Below, one piece after another: positions 13,929 to 20,350 of a stretch of DNA of 25,551 bases. Each line of letters starts with the position of its first letter. Positions within the stretch are counted from its first letter, which is position 1. Location of the stretch: positions 1-25,551 of the forward strand of contig CAMLDR010000042.1 in NCBI GenBank assembly GCA_946478775.1, read 5' to 3'. Made by a program: the position numbers and the translations under genes. Below the pieces are notes generated by a model that was not told where the DNA came from, made no database searches, and saw nothing but the letters and a program-made list of their open reading frames with translations. Source of the stretch: an uncultured Flavobacteriales bacterium. Lineage in GTDB: Bacteria > Bacteroidota > Bacteroidia > Flavobacteriales > Crocinitomicaceae.

Positions 13929-13973
13929 GTTTGTTTACAATCAAACCTTGAAGTTGAAATGAAACTAGTTGAT

Positions 13974-14366
13974 ATGAATCTACAAATTCAAACATACAAC
14001 CTGTCGCAAACAGAAACGCATTTAAAGATTTGCGACCTGCTGGCAAGTGAGTTGTCGCGCGGACTTCCCGAAGCGGAAAACAAAATCTGGCACGCGCACC
14101 CGGTTTGGTTCCTGGATGGAAACCCGGTTGCCGGATACAGCATCCAAAAACGCGGGGTTCGTTTGATGTTCTGGAGTGGCAAAGATTTTGAAGAATCCGG
14201 ATTGAATGTCGAAGGTGAAAAATTCAAAGATGCATCGATCTTTTACAATGAACTGTCAGAAGTCAACCTGGAAAACCTGGAACGCTGGCTGGAGAAGGCG
14301 CGCAACATCCAATGGGATTACAAAAACCTGGTGAAGCGTAGAGGACAATTGGAGCGATTGAAGTAA
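13974..14366 (+). CDS. DUF1801 domain protein
   Basis: A 130-residue cytoplasmic protein of the DUF1801/YdhG-like family: an early IWHAHPVWFLDGNPVAGYSIQKRGVRLMFWSGK core in which the substrate-like strand pair and W/H residues are conserved, then a helical, basic C-terminus (WDYKNLVKRRGQLERLK). Structures of the family show a helix-grip-like fold, but no biochemical role is firmly known. The frame is also open to an ATG at 13959; I prefer 13974 because it begins the conserved part, with modest certainty. It is followed 2 nt later by the fatty acid hydroxylase, suggesting one operon of three genes up to 15570. A second, divergent DUF1801 protein lies at 20478. Confidence 0.78.
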   Translation: MNLQIQTYNLSQTETHLKICDLLASELSRGLPEAENKIWHAHPVWFLDGNPVAGYSIQKRGVRLMFWSGKDFEESGLNVEGEKFKDASIFYNELSEVNLENLERWLEKARNIQWDYKNLVKRRGQLERLK

Positions 14367-14368
14367 GG

Positions 14369-15112
14369 ATGGAACCAATCCTCGAAATCTTTGAGCAGGC
14401 AGGTGCTCTTGAAATTACCGGTTACGGATTGCTCATTAATTTTGGCATCTTTGCCTGTTCTCTCGGACTTTATTCGTTATTGAATTATTTTCCCGGGAAG
14501 CAGCGTTTGGGGGACCGGCAGCCTGTTCTTCGAGCCGATATCCTGCTAAGTATCATTACTGTTTTCTGCAATACGCTGGTGTTTATTTTCGGTGTTTACT
14601 TGTGGAAATACGGGTTTATCAGATTGGATAAAGACTGTAGTTTCCTTCAGGTCGCAATCGAAGTTTTGTCCTTGACTTTGATCATGGATCTGCTGATGTA
14701 TATTTTTCATCGGTCGGTCCATTTTTTACGCCACATGAAACAAATTCATGAACGCCATCACGAACACGAATCGACCAATTTATTGAGTTTGTTTGTGCTT
14801 CACCCGATTGAGTCCATAGGCTTCGGTTTGATGATGCTGGGAGTTTTGTTGTTCTTTCCCTTTTCCGCGATTAGCATTTCACTCTATTTGGTTCTGAATT
14901 CCCTTTGGGGAACCATCGGGCACCTCCATCATTCTGTCTTGCCCCAATCCTGGTTGAAATTGGCCAAAAAAGGATATTTGTGCACTTCAGAATTCCACTA
15001 CCTGCATCACCAGGATCCGGATTACAATTTTGGATTTTACACTTCGATCTGGGATCTTGTTTTTAAAACCATTCATCCTTCTTATCTTAGCCCGAAAGTG
15101 AATAAAACATGA
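14369..15112 (+). CDS. Sterol desaturase / fatty acid hydroxylase family membrane enzyme
   Basis: A 247-residue integral membrane di-iron enzyme. The histidine ligands are complete: H114-x3-H118 (HRSVH), H127-x2-H130-H131 (HERHH), H185-x-H187-H188 (HLHH) and H210-x2-H213-H214 (FHYLHH). Hydrophobic segments at about 18-40, 58-80, 98-113 and 140-178 place the His boxes on the cytoplasmic face, as in the family. It hydroxylates or desaturates a lipid such as a fatty acid, carotenoid or sterol-like substrate with O2; which one is not shown. It starts 2 nt after the DUF1801 stop and its stop overlaps the ATG of the next gene (ATGA at 15109), so the three are probably cotranscribed and translationally coupled. 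Confidence 0.9.
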   Translation: MEPILEIFEQAGALEITGYGLLINFGIFACSLGLYSLLNYFPGKQRLGDRQPVLRADILLSIITVFCNTLVFIFGVYLWKYGFIRLDKDCSFLQVAIEVLSLTLIMDLLMYIFHRSVHFLRHMKQIHERHHEHESTNLLSLFVLHPIESIGFGLMMLGVLLFFPFSAISISLYLVLNSLWGTIGHLHHSVLPQSWLKLAKKGYLCTSEFHYLHHQDPDYNFGFYTSIWDLVFKTIHPSYLSPKVNKT

Positions 15113-15570
15113 AGATTCTTACTGGAATAGTATTAACGATTCTATCTTTTACAATTGTTTCATCCAGAGGGTTAAAATCCAATTTGCCCAATGTGAATTC
15201 CTGGTGCATTAAACTGAATGAGAAAGAGTTGTTGGCTTCCTGGCTCGGGAATGAAATGGGGGATACCGTGACGCTCGTGAAGTCTCAATTAAAAGATTCA
15301 GACACTTTGTTCATACAACGCTATTTGTGCGGACAGAGCGCCGAAAATTCACTAACTGATTTGACCATCACGAATTCCAATGGTGAAAAAATCGCACAAA
15401 CGGTGAGTGAAAATAAACACCTGATGTTTACATCACATTTAGAAATGCGCGAATTGATTCATTCTCCTCAAATTAAATCCGGCAGCGTAGTAGGCGTCTA
15501 CTTTTCCATAATAGATGAATCGGATAACACAGCCTATACCTCATTGCTTGGTTATTTGAAACTTGAGTGA
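15109..15570 (+). CDS. Secreted protein of unknown function
   Basis: A 153-residue protein I do not recognise. Residues 1 to about 19 (MKILTGIVLTILSFTIVSS) form a Sec signal peptide. The mature part is beta-rich: an N-terminal W-containing start (NVNSWCIKLNEKELLASW), then SQLKDSDTLFIQRYLCGQ, LTDLTITNSNGEKIAQT and SGSVVGVYFSIID. Two Cys in the mature part (SWC and YLC) could form a disulfide in the periplasm. The start overlaps the stop of the hydroxylase gene, so it is likely to belong with it. No lipobox or T9SS tail. Confidence 0.7.
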   Translation: MKILTGIVLTILSFTIVSSRGLKSNLPNVNSWCIKLNEKELLASWLGNEMGDTVTLVKSQLKDSDTLFIQRYLCGQSAENSLTDLTITNSNGEKIAQTVSENKHLMFTSHLEMRELIHSPQIKSGSVVGVYFSIIDESDNTAYTSLLGYLKLE

Positions 15571-15588
15571 ATTGAAATAAATTCAGTC

Positions 15589-15600
15589 TTATCGTGATAA
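15589..15600. promoter_or_regulatory. Short palindrome TTATC-GT-GATAA upstream of AraC gene
   Basis: A perfect 5-bp inverted repeat with a 2-bp spacer, 33 nt before the AraC start at 15633. AraC proteins usually bind direct repeats, so a role as its operator is only a possibility. Confidence 0.25.
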
Positions 15601-15632
15601 ATGGTAAATTCGTTTTGGTATAGAAAGTATGT

Positions 15633-16397
15633 ATGAAGTTTGAAAAGTACCTTCCTGACGAACGATTGAAACCGTACATCAGTCATTTTGCGATTTCTGA
15701 AAATGAATCGGAGAGTGAGTATAAGGTATTTCCATCTGCCGGTCTGGTAATTGGTTTCCAATACAAAGGTCAACTTTCAACAATCAGTGAACTTGCCGAA
15801 AGTAAATTGCAGTCAGCAGGAATTTCAGGAATCTTCGATACATACAAAGTGTTTAAAAATTCTCCCGGAACCGGAACCGTTCTGGTTTATTTCACCGAAA
15901 CCGGGTTTGCGCATTTTGCATCTCATCCGGCCAATGAGTTGTTCAACCTGAGTCTTTCGCTGGAAGCGATTTTTGAGAAAGAAAAGGTTCGCGAAGTCGA
16001 AGAAAAATTGGCTTTAGCTAAAACAGATCAACAGCGTATCCGGGAAACAGAGCAATTCCTGTTTTCGCAATTAAAAGCTCTTGAAACCGATAAACTGATT
16101 TTAGAAGCGGTAAAACAAATCTATGAAAGTAAGGGAACGATCCGTATCAAAGAATTGAACCAAAAATTATTCATCAGCCAGAGTCCGTTCGAAAAACGCT
16201 TCAGGAAAGTGGTTGGAACAAGCCCGAAAAAGTTTGCATCAATCGTTCGGTTCAATGCGGTGCTCCATGATCTGAACCACACCAAATCATTGACTGAAAT
16301 CTGTTACGAGAACCAGTTCTTCGATCAGGCACATTTTATAAAAGAATTCAGCCGCTTTACCGGAGATACTCCCGAAAAATTTAAACGGAACCGGTAA
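15633..16397 (+). CDS. AraC family transcriptional regulator
   Basis: A 254-residue regulator with the DUF6597-type N-terminal domain often seen in Bacteroidota AraC proteins (KYLPDERLKPYISHFAISE, then YKVFPSAGLVIGFQYKGQL and a VYFTETGFAHF segment). The C-terminal HTH region runs from about 160: IRIKELNQKLFISQSPFEKR with FRKVVGTSPKKFASIVRF, then LTEICYENQFFDQAHFIKEF and SRFTGDTPEKFKRN. The gene is followed 68 nt later by a DUF1398 protein behind its own -7 box, the common Bacteroidota arrangement in which the two are thought to be linked. Its ligand is unknown. Confidence 0.9.
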   Translation: MKFEKYLPDERLKPYISHFAISENESESEYKVFPSAGLVIGFQYKGQLSTISELAESKLQSAGISGIFDTYKVFKNSPGTGTVLVYFTETGFAHFASHPANELFNLSLSLEAIFEKEKVREVEEKLALAKTDQQRIRETEQFLFSQLKALETDKLILEAVKQIYESKGTIRIKELNQKLFISQSPFEKRFRKVVGTSPKKFASIVRFNAVLHDLNHTKSLTEICYENQFFDQAHFIKEFSRFTGDTPEKFKRNR

Positions 16398-16434
16398 AAA
16401 CGATTTTTTACAATTCCGGGAGTTTCTGCTGCCG

Positions 16435-16442
16435 CATCTTTG
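16435..16442 (+). promoter_or_regulatory. Candidate -7 element CATCTTTG
   Basis: A one-base variant of TAnnTTTG, 23 nt before the ATG at 16466 and identical to the box at 460. Its place supports translation from 16466 rather than the internal ATG at 16568. Confidence 0.5.
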
Positions 16443-16465
16443 CACAGCAATCAGATGTTGAAAAG

Positions 16466-16957
16466 ATGAAAAGAACCGTTCGGAGTGTGATTTTTTGTTC
16501 GTGCATGATCAGCATCTTGTTTGCATGTAATTCTAATAATCCGTTAACATTCAGCAAAAAAGAAAATATGTTTACAGCAGATCAAATCAAAGCAGCACAC
16601 AGCAAAGTGAAATCAGGAGCAGATTTCCCGGCATACATCCGCGAGATCAAAGCAATGGGAGTGACCCATTATGAAAGTTATGTTGCAGACGGTCACATTG
16701 ATTACCACGGAGCGAATGACCACACGGCAAGCGTTCCCGCAAAGTATGAGCCATTAACAATCACCGGTGTTTCAAATCCGGAACAATTCAAAGCAGATTT
16801 AAAGGCGCACCAGCTTGGTAAAACCGATTACCCGACATTCTGCAGGGATTGTGCAAAATCAGGGGTGGAAAAATGGAGGGTGGACATGGCAAAAATGACC
16901 TGTACCTATTACGATAAGTCGGGAAATGAATTGTTGGTGGAGGCGATTCCACAATGA
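16466..16957 (+). CDS. DUF1398 family protein with lipoprotein-like signal
   Basis: A 163-residue protein. Residues 35-163 (MFTADQIKAAHSKVKSG to NELLVEAIPQ) are a full DUF1398/YbcV-like domain with the conserved GVTHYESYVADGH, YHG and DYPTFCRDCAKSGVEKW blocks. Most DUF1398 proteins begin at the equivalent of Met35 and are cytoplasmic. Here 34 more residues form a lipoprotein-like signal (MISILFA|CNSNN, Cys21 after L-F-A). The promoter 23 nt before the first ATG favours the long, membrane-anchored form; starting at 16568 would give the usual soluble form. The DUF1398 function is not established. The preceding AraC gene is a likely regulator. A strong terminator follows at once. Confidence 0.8.
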   Translation: MKRTVRSVIFCSCMISILFACNSNNPLTFSKKENMFTADQIKAAHSKVKSGADFPAYIREIKAMGVTHYESYVADGHIDYHGANDHTASVPAKYEPLTITGVSNPEQFKADLKAHQLGKTDYPTFCRDCAKSGVEKWRVDMAKMTCTYYDKSGNELLVEAIPQ

Positions 16958-16965
16958 AATCGGTA

Positions 16966-17001
16966 GGTAGGGACGCGAGGCATCGCGTCCCTACCTTTTT
17001 T
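16966..17001 (+). terminator. Rho-independent terminator after DUF1398 gene
   Basis: A perfect 13-bp stem, GGTAGGGACGCGA (16966-16978) with TCGCGTCCCTACC (16983-16995), closed by a GGCA loop and followed by six T. It begins 9 nt after the stop codon. The palindrome GGTAGGGACGCG/CGCGTCCCTACC resembles dispersed GTAGGGACGC-type repeats found in many bacterial genomes. Confidence 0.92.
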
Positions 17002-17084
17002 ATCGCGTCCCTACCTTTTTTTATCGCGTCCCTACCTTTTTTTATCGCGTCCCATCATTTTTTATCGCGTGCCTACCATTTTTT
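16982..17084 (+). repeat. Five tandem 20-21 bp copies of the terminator's 3' arm
   Basis: The unit starts ATCGCGTCCCTACC and ends in six or seven T. Copies lie at 16982-17001 (the arm used in the terminator), 17002-17022, 17023-17043, 17044-17063 and 17064-17084. Copies 1-3 are identical apart from T-tract length; copies 4 and 5 carry a few changes (CCCATCA; GCCTACCA). The single 5' arm at 16966 can pair with the 3' arm of any of copies 1-3, each followed by its own T tract. The stretch contains an apparent small ORF (16954-17148) with a repeated FFIASLP pattern that is a by-product of the repeat. Replication slippage is the likely origin. Confidence 0.9.
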
Positions 17085-17154
17085 GCATGGCACACCCTTG
17101 TCCAATGTGGAAAAGAAAGAGAAAATGCCTATTTTGGAGCAAGCATAACTTTCA

Positions 17155-17712
17155 ATGATACAACTAGCAGACAGAAGGCAATTATGGCTCTTCGGAGAAG
17201 AAACCGAAAGGCTCACTTTCAGGAAACTGGAATACGAAGATTTTGATACCTGGCTGCAGTTTTGTTCAGATCCGGAGATCATGCAGTACTTCGCTTTCTC
17301 AGAGACCGCTTCACCAACTGAAAAATGCCGGCAATGGTTCGATAAGATCTATTGGAGGTATGAAAATCACCTGGGCGGAATGAATGTCCTGATTGATAAA
17401 AGTTCCGATAAATTCATCGGTCAGTGTGGTTTGCTGGTTCAAACGGTCGACGGACAGGAAGAACTCGAGATCGGTTATTCGCTCATGCCGCAGGCCAGGG
17501 GGTTGGGTTATGCATTGGAAGCAGCCCGAAAGTGCCGCGATTTTGCCTTTGAGAACGATTTTGCAGATTACATCATTTCAATTATTCATCCCGACAATCT
17601 GCCTTCTCAGCAGGTAGCACTCAGAAATGGCATGCAGTTTTGGAAGCAGGCCGTTTACAATGGGATGAACGTAACTATTTATCGGATTACGAAAGCGGAA
17701 TGGAAAAGATAA
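17155..17712 (+). CDS. GNAT family N-acetyltransferase (RimJ/RimL-like)
   Basis: A 185-residue cytoplasmic acetyltransferase. It starts with the RimJ/RimL pattern ETERLTFRKLEYEDFDTW, has a central strand IGQCGLLV, the acidic strand ELEIGYSLMP and the acetyl-CoA pyrophosphate loop Q113-A-R-G-L-G118. Motif B follows with HPDNLPSQQVALRNGMQFWK. Such enzymes acetylate N-termini, lysines, aminoglycosides or small amines; the acceptor is unknown. The last 13 nt overlap the ATG of the next gene at 17700, so the two are translationally coupled. The start at 17155 is 71 nt downstream of the repeat block. Confidence 0.88.
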   Translation: MIQLADRRQLWLFGEETERLTFRKLEYEDFDTWLQFCSDPEIMQYFAFSETASPTEKCRQWFDKIYWRYENHLGGMNVLIDKSSDKFIGQCGLLVQTVDGQEELEIGYSLMPQARGLGYALEAARKCRDFAFENDFADYIISIIHPDNLPSQQVALRNGMQFWKQAVYNGMNVTIYRITKAEWKR

Positions 17713-18179
17713 CACCGGAACTAAGAGATGAATTACTGGCGGCAATCCATCATTTCGGGGTGCTTGCCAAACAATTGATCGCTAAGTTGATTGCAGAAAC
17801 CGATCAGCCTGAGAAATTGGAAATCGCCAAAGGACAGTACTACGAAATCCAAAATGCAGACCTGTTGAATGGCGGGGAAACACTTTCGGACAACTGGTAT
17901 TTTGATGTACACGGAGAGCATTGCCTGTTTAGAAATGCAATCACGAGTCAAACGCTGGAAGTTTATTTGGGAAATGAAGAAAGCATAGCGAACTTGGATC
18001 CGGCTTTCTTTTACCGGTTCCTGCAAACAACCCCCAATTTTAAAAACCTCGCAGAGTGCCTAGGGCATCCGTTCAATGGAACTTTAAACGTATTTGTTGA
18101 ATTGGAAGATCAAGGTCTTCTGAAACACGTTGGAGGGATCTATTTTAAGAGAGAAAGCACTGCTTTCGATAAGATCTAA
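17700..18179 (+). CDS. Unrecognised 159-residue protein coupled to a GNAT gene
   Basis: The start at 17700 lies 13 nt before the stop of the GNAT gene; the frame is open to 17640 but that part is inside the GNAT coding sequence. The protein has an N-terminal helical half (ELRDELLAAIHHFGVLAKQLIAKLIAETD), a central beta core NWYFDVHGEHCLFRNAITSQTLEVYLG, in which the HG-x2-C-x-F motif and trailing strand resemble DUF6896-like small proteins, and a C-terminal winged-looking part (LNVFVELEDQGLLKHVGGIYFK). No signal peptide or membrane segment. The resemblance is weak, so I assign no function. Coupling with the acetyltransferase suggests a shared role. Confidence 0.7.
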   Translation: MEKITPELRDELLAAIHHFGVLAKQLIAKLIAETDQPEKLEIAKGQYYEIQNADLLNGGETLSDNWYFDVHGEHCLFRNAITSQTLEVYLGNEESIANLDPAFFYRFLQTTPNFKNLAECLGHPFNGTLNVFVELEDQGLLKHVGGIYFKRESTAFDKI

Positions 18180-18228
18180 TGGTAATCCGGTATATAATAA
18201 CAATCGTTTAAAAGCTTAATTCATCGAA

Positions 18229-18267
18229 AATAAATCATTATTTATTGTTTATCAATAAATATTTATT
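18229..18267. promoter_or_regulatory. Two AATAAAT/ATTTATT palindromes upstream of DUF2975-XRE unit
   Basis: AATAAAT-CATT-ATTTATT (18229-18246) and AATAAATATTTATT (18254-18267) are two perfect 7-bp inverted repeats with the same arms, centres 23 bp apart. They end 16 nt before the -7 element at 18284, so they would cover the -33 region. The XRE-type regulator encoded in this unit is the obvious candidate to bind them, although AT-rich DNA raises the chance background. Confidence 0.45.
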
Positions 18268-18283
18268 ATGATTGCTGTGATTT

Positions 18284-18291
18284 TAAATTTA
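18284..18291 (+). promoter_or_regulatory. -7 element TAAATTTA abutting the DUF2975 start
   Basis: A one-base variant of TAnnTTTG, followed by only GCACC before the ATG at 18297. The transcript would start at or very near the initiation codon. Confidence 0.5.
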
Positions 18292-18296
18292 GCACC

Positions 18297-18836
18297 ATGA
18301 AAATCAATGCACTGAAGTTTTTATATGTCCTTTCCTGGATCCTGTTTATCGGCTTATGTGTCGAAGCGGGAGCTTTCCTTTTTATCACGGTTTTCAGGTT
18401 TTTTATTGATCCGGCCGACGCTCACATTTTTTGGCAGGAAGTGAATCTCACAGATCTTTACAACTACGATCCCGGTTACTACCTGATTGAAACTTCCCTG
18501 ATCACTTTAGTGGCGATTGCCAAAGCGTGGCTATTTTATTTGATCGTAAAACTATTACACGACAAGAAATTAAATCTGGCTCAGCCTTTCAACCAGGAAG
18601 TCAGACGCTTTGTTACAAACATGGCTTATTTATCTTTTGGTATCGGACTGGTTTCTTCCTGGGCAGTTAATTTTGCCAGGTGGTTTGTGGAGAAGGGGGT
18701 GAAAATGCCTGATAGTGAATCTATGAGTGTAGGCGGAGCAGATGTGTGGCTGTTCATGGGAATCATTCTGTTGGTTATCTCTCAGATCTTTAAGCGTGGA
18801 ATTGAAATTCAAACCGAAAACGAACTAACCGTCTAA
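18297..18836 (+). CDS. DUF2975 membrane protein
   Basis: A 179-residue inner-membrane protein with four predicted transmembrane helices (about 9-33, 64-88, 105-127 and 150-165). The conserved end ISQIFKRGIEIQTENELTV matches the DUF2975 signature that closes the family, and LLHDKKLNLAQPFNQE matches the mid-loop motif. DUF2975 genes are nearly always paired with a small XRE-type regulator, as here and in yoaS/yozG of Bacillus subtilis. The partner starts 3 nt after this stop. The function is not established; a membrane sensor or anti-regulator role is inferred from the pairing. The promoter carries two matching palindromes upstream. Confidence 0.88.
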   Translation: MKINALKFLYVLSWILFIGLCVEAGAFLFITVFRFFIDPADAHIFWQEVNLTDLYNYDPGYYLIETSLITLVAIAKAWLFYLIVKLLHDKKLNLAQPFNQEVRRFVTNMAYLSFGIGLVSSWAVNFARWFVEKGVKMPDSESMSVGGADVWLFMGIILLVISQIFKRGIEIQTENELTV

Positions 18837-18839
18837 GCT

Positions 18840-19052
18840 ATGCCGATTATTGTAAATTTGGATGTGATGATGGCAAAACGGAAAATGTCACTCAATGAAC
18901 TCTCCGAAAAAGTCGATCTCACACTTTCCAATCTTTCGATTTTAAAAACCGGTAAAGCAAAAGCAGTACGCTTCAGCACACTGGAAGCGATTTGCAAGGC
19001 GTTGGATTGCCAGCCTGGAGATATCCTGGAATTTGTGAGGGATGAGAATTAA
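18840..19052 (+). CDS. XRE-family HTH regulator (YozG-like), partner of DUF2975
   Basis: A 70-residue cytoplasmic DNA-binding protein that is a single Cro/C1-type helix-turn-helix: MPIIVNLDVMMAKRKMSLNE, LSEKVDLTLSNLSILKTGKA, KAVRFSTLEAICKALDC and QPGDILEFVRDE. This is the typical short YozG-like form whose PIIVNLDVM start and QPGDILE end are well conserved. It begins 3 nt after the DUF2975 stop, so the two are cotranscribed and probably translationally coupled. It probably represses its own operon through the AATAAAT palindromes upstream of 18297. Confidence 0.92.
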   Translation: MPIIVNLDVMMAKRKMSLNELSEKVDLTLSNLSILKTGKAKAVRFSTLEAICKALDCQPGDILEFVRDEN

Positions 19053-19096
19053 AGACAGATTTAGCTATATTTAATCTGCTGGATTATAAAAATGCA

Positions 19097-19121
19097 TCTG
19101 CGAAAATCTGCGTAATGCGGG
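19097..19121 (+). repeat. 10-bp-periodic element TCTGCG-N4-TCTGCG-N3-TGCGGG
   Basis: Two TCTGCG units exactly 10 bp apart (19097 and 19107) are followed by TGCGGG at 19116. It lies in the 109-nt gap between the XRE gene and a GNAT gene. Similar TCTGCG runs are common between genes in Flavobacteriia. The same layout with variant bases occurs at 20321. Confidence 0.5.
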
Positions 19122-19161
19122 CCAAAATGCTGGATCATTAATATATAAGTTAATCAATACA

Positions 19162-19704
19162 ATGAACTTCAAACTCATAGAAACCAATCGGCTTCTGCTC
19201 AAAGGACTTACTCCCGAAGACATGACGGACATCTTTGAACGAAATTACAAGCCTAAGATCAAAGAAATTCTGGGGCACCGTTCCGATGCAGATTACGAAA
19301 AGGAATTGTACAAATACAAGAACGGTTACTCGAGCTATAATCGCAGCTTCATGCTATTCCTGCTGGAAGATAAAGCAAGTGGTAAAATCATAGGCCGCTG
19401 CGGACTGCATAACTGGAATACCGATCACTCACGTGCGGAGATCGGTTATCATATGGAAGATGAAAATTTCAAGCAAAAAGGACTGATGTCTGAAGCAGTG
19501 CAGGCCATTATCGATTACGGGTTCAAAATGCTAAACCTAAACAGGATAGAAGCACTGGTCGCTGACTACAATACCGCCTCTCTGAGGTTGCTGGAAAAGA
19601 ACGGATTTGTCAAAGAAGGCTTGCTGAGAAATCACTATTACATTAACGGAACTTTTGAGGATTCGGTGATGTTTTCGAAGTTGAATGAAGAGCATATTAG
19701 TTAG
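19162..19704 (+). CDS. GNAT family N-acetyltransferase (RimJ/RimL-like)
   Basis: A 180-residue acetyltransferase with the RimL pattern: LIETNRLLLKGLTPEDMTDIF at the start, GRCGLHNWNTDHSRAEIGYHM in the core, the acetyl-CoA loop NFKQKGLMSEA (102-112; a Q/R-x2-G-x-G/A variant) and NTASLRLLEKNGFVKEGLLRNHYYINGTFEDSVMF at the end (motif B). The last block is highly characteristic of ribosomal-protein-serine/alanine-type acetyltransferases, but the substrate is not known. Another GNAT gene begins 5 nt after its stop, and a third lies at 17155. Confidence 0.9.
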   Translation: MNFKLIETNRLLLKGLTPEDMTDIFERNYKPKIKEILGHRSDADYEKELYKYKNGYSSYNRSFMLFLLEDKASGKIIGRCGLHNWNTDHSRAEIGYHMEDENFKQKGLMSEAVQAIIDYGFKMLNLNRIEALVADYNTASLRLLEKNGFVKEGLLRNHYYINGTFEDSVMFSKLNEEHIS

Positions 19705-19708
19705 GATT

Positions 19709-20182
19709 ATGTATACAATCATTCCCTTTCATGAACAATACCTGGAAGCAATCAGCCGAATGATGGACGAAATCCAGCAGGAGTTTGACATTCCTTTCCG
19801 CAACCCGGATGGAAGGACCATTGCTGATGTGGCAGATGCCGAAAATCGCTTCTGGCTTGCAGTTGACGGTGATCACGTTCTGGGAACGATCGGTTTATCC
19901 CGGATCGACGATCAGAACGGGTTTTTGAGACACTTATTCGTTGCAAAAGAAGGCCGTGGAAAGTCGGGAGTTTCACAAGCACTTTTGGATACAGCCCTTG
20001 CGGAAGCAAAAAAACTGCAATACGAAAACACCTACCTCGGAACGATGGACCAGTTCAAAGCAGCACAAAAATTCTACGCTAAAAACCACTTTGTGTGCAT
20101 TCCCAAAGAAGCTTTACCTGATCTGATGCCCGTAAGCCCGTTAGATACCTTGTTCTATCTGTTGAGAAATGAAACTCCATAA
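19709..20182 (+). CDS. GNAT family N-acetyltransferase
   Basis: A 157-residue acetyltransferase. The ATG at 19709 follows the stop of the previous GNAT gene by 4 nt, with AGGATT just before it; the earlier ATG at 19685 is inside the preceding gene and would add eight residues, so it is less likely. The fold is clear: MYTIIPFHEQYLEAI start, VLGTIGLSRID strand, LRHLFVAKEGRGKSGVSQALL with the acetyl-CoA loop, and motif B MDQFKAAQKFYAKNHFVCIP. It resembles the PhnO/YpeA branch in length. The two GNATs are probably cotranscribed and may act on different substrates. Confidence 0.88.
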   Translation: MYTIIPFHEQYLEAISRMMDEIQQEFDIPFRNPDGRTIADVADAENRFWLAVDGDHVLGTIGLSRIDDQNGFLRHLFVAKEGRGKSGVSQALLDTALAEAKKLQYENTYLGTMDQFKAAQKFYAKNHFVCIPKEALPDLMPVSPLDTLFYLLRNETP

Positions 20183-20320
20183 ATTGGGTTAAATGAGATT
20201 TACAATTTACATACTTTCACTAGCCTTTAGTAGGAATACTTATTTTTTTGTGGTCAGTTTGATTTTACTGCTCAGCTATCGGAAAAGAATTTTGGGCGTT
20301 AAAACTACCACCATTTAACT

Positions 20321-20350
20321 TCCGTGTCCTTCTGTGCTCCTCCGTGGGAT
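20321..20350 (+). repeat. 10-bp-periodic element TCCGTG/TCTGTG/TCCGTGGG
   Basis: TCCGTG, TCTGTG and TCCGTGGG start at 20321, 20331 and 20341, exactly 10 bp apart, within a gene-free stretch 20183-20477 (295 nt). The rest of that stretch is AT-rich with no clear terminator, ORF or RNA. The layout repeats that of the element at 19097. Confidence 0.5.

Noticed and set aside
15571..15588. TGAATT/AATTCA hairpin as a terminator after 15570
   Set aside because: Short AT-only stem without a T tract.
16982..17084. CRISPR array
   Set aside because: Units are directly adjacent without spacers, and there are no cas genes.
16954..17148. Small ORF with FFIASLP repeats
   Set aside because: It is generated by the 21-bp terminator repeats and overlaps the terminator; no coding signature.
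17155..18179. Toxin-antitoxin pair with a GNAT toxin
   Set aside because: The partner is not a DUF1778/RHH-type antitoxin, follows the GNAT instead of preceding it, and has no DNA-binding motif.
18297..19052. Toxin-antitoxin system of membrane protein and XRE regulator
   Set aside because: DUF2975 plus YozG-like XRE is a known conserved pair without toxin evidence.
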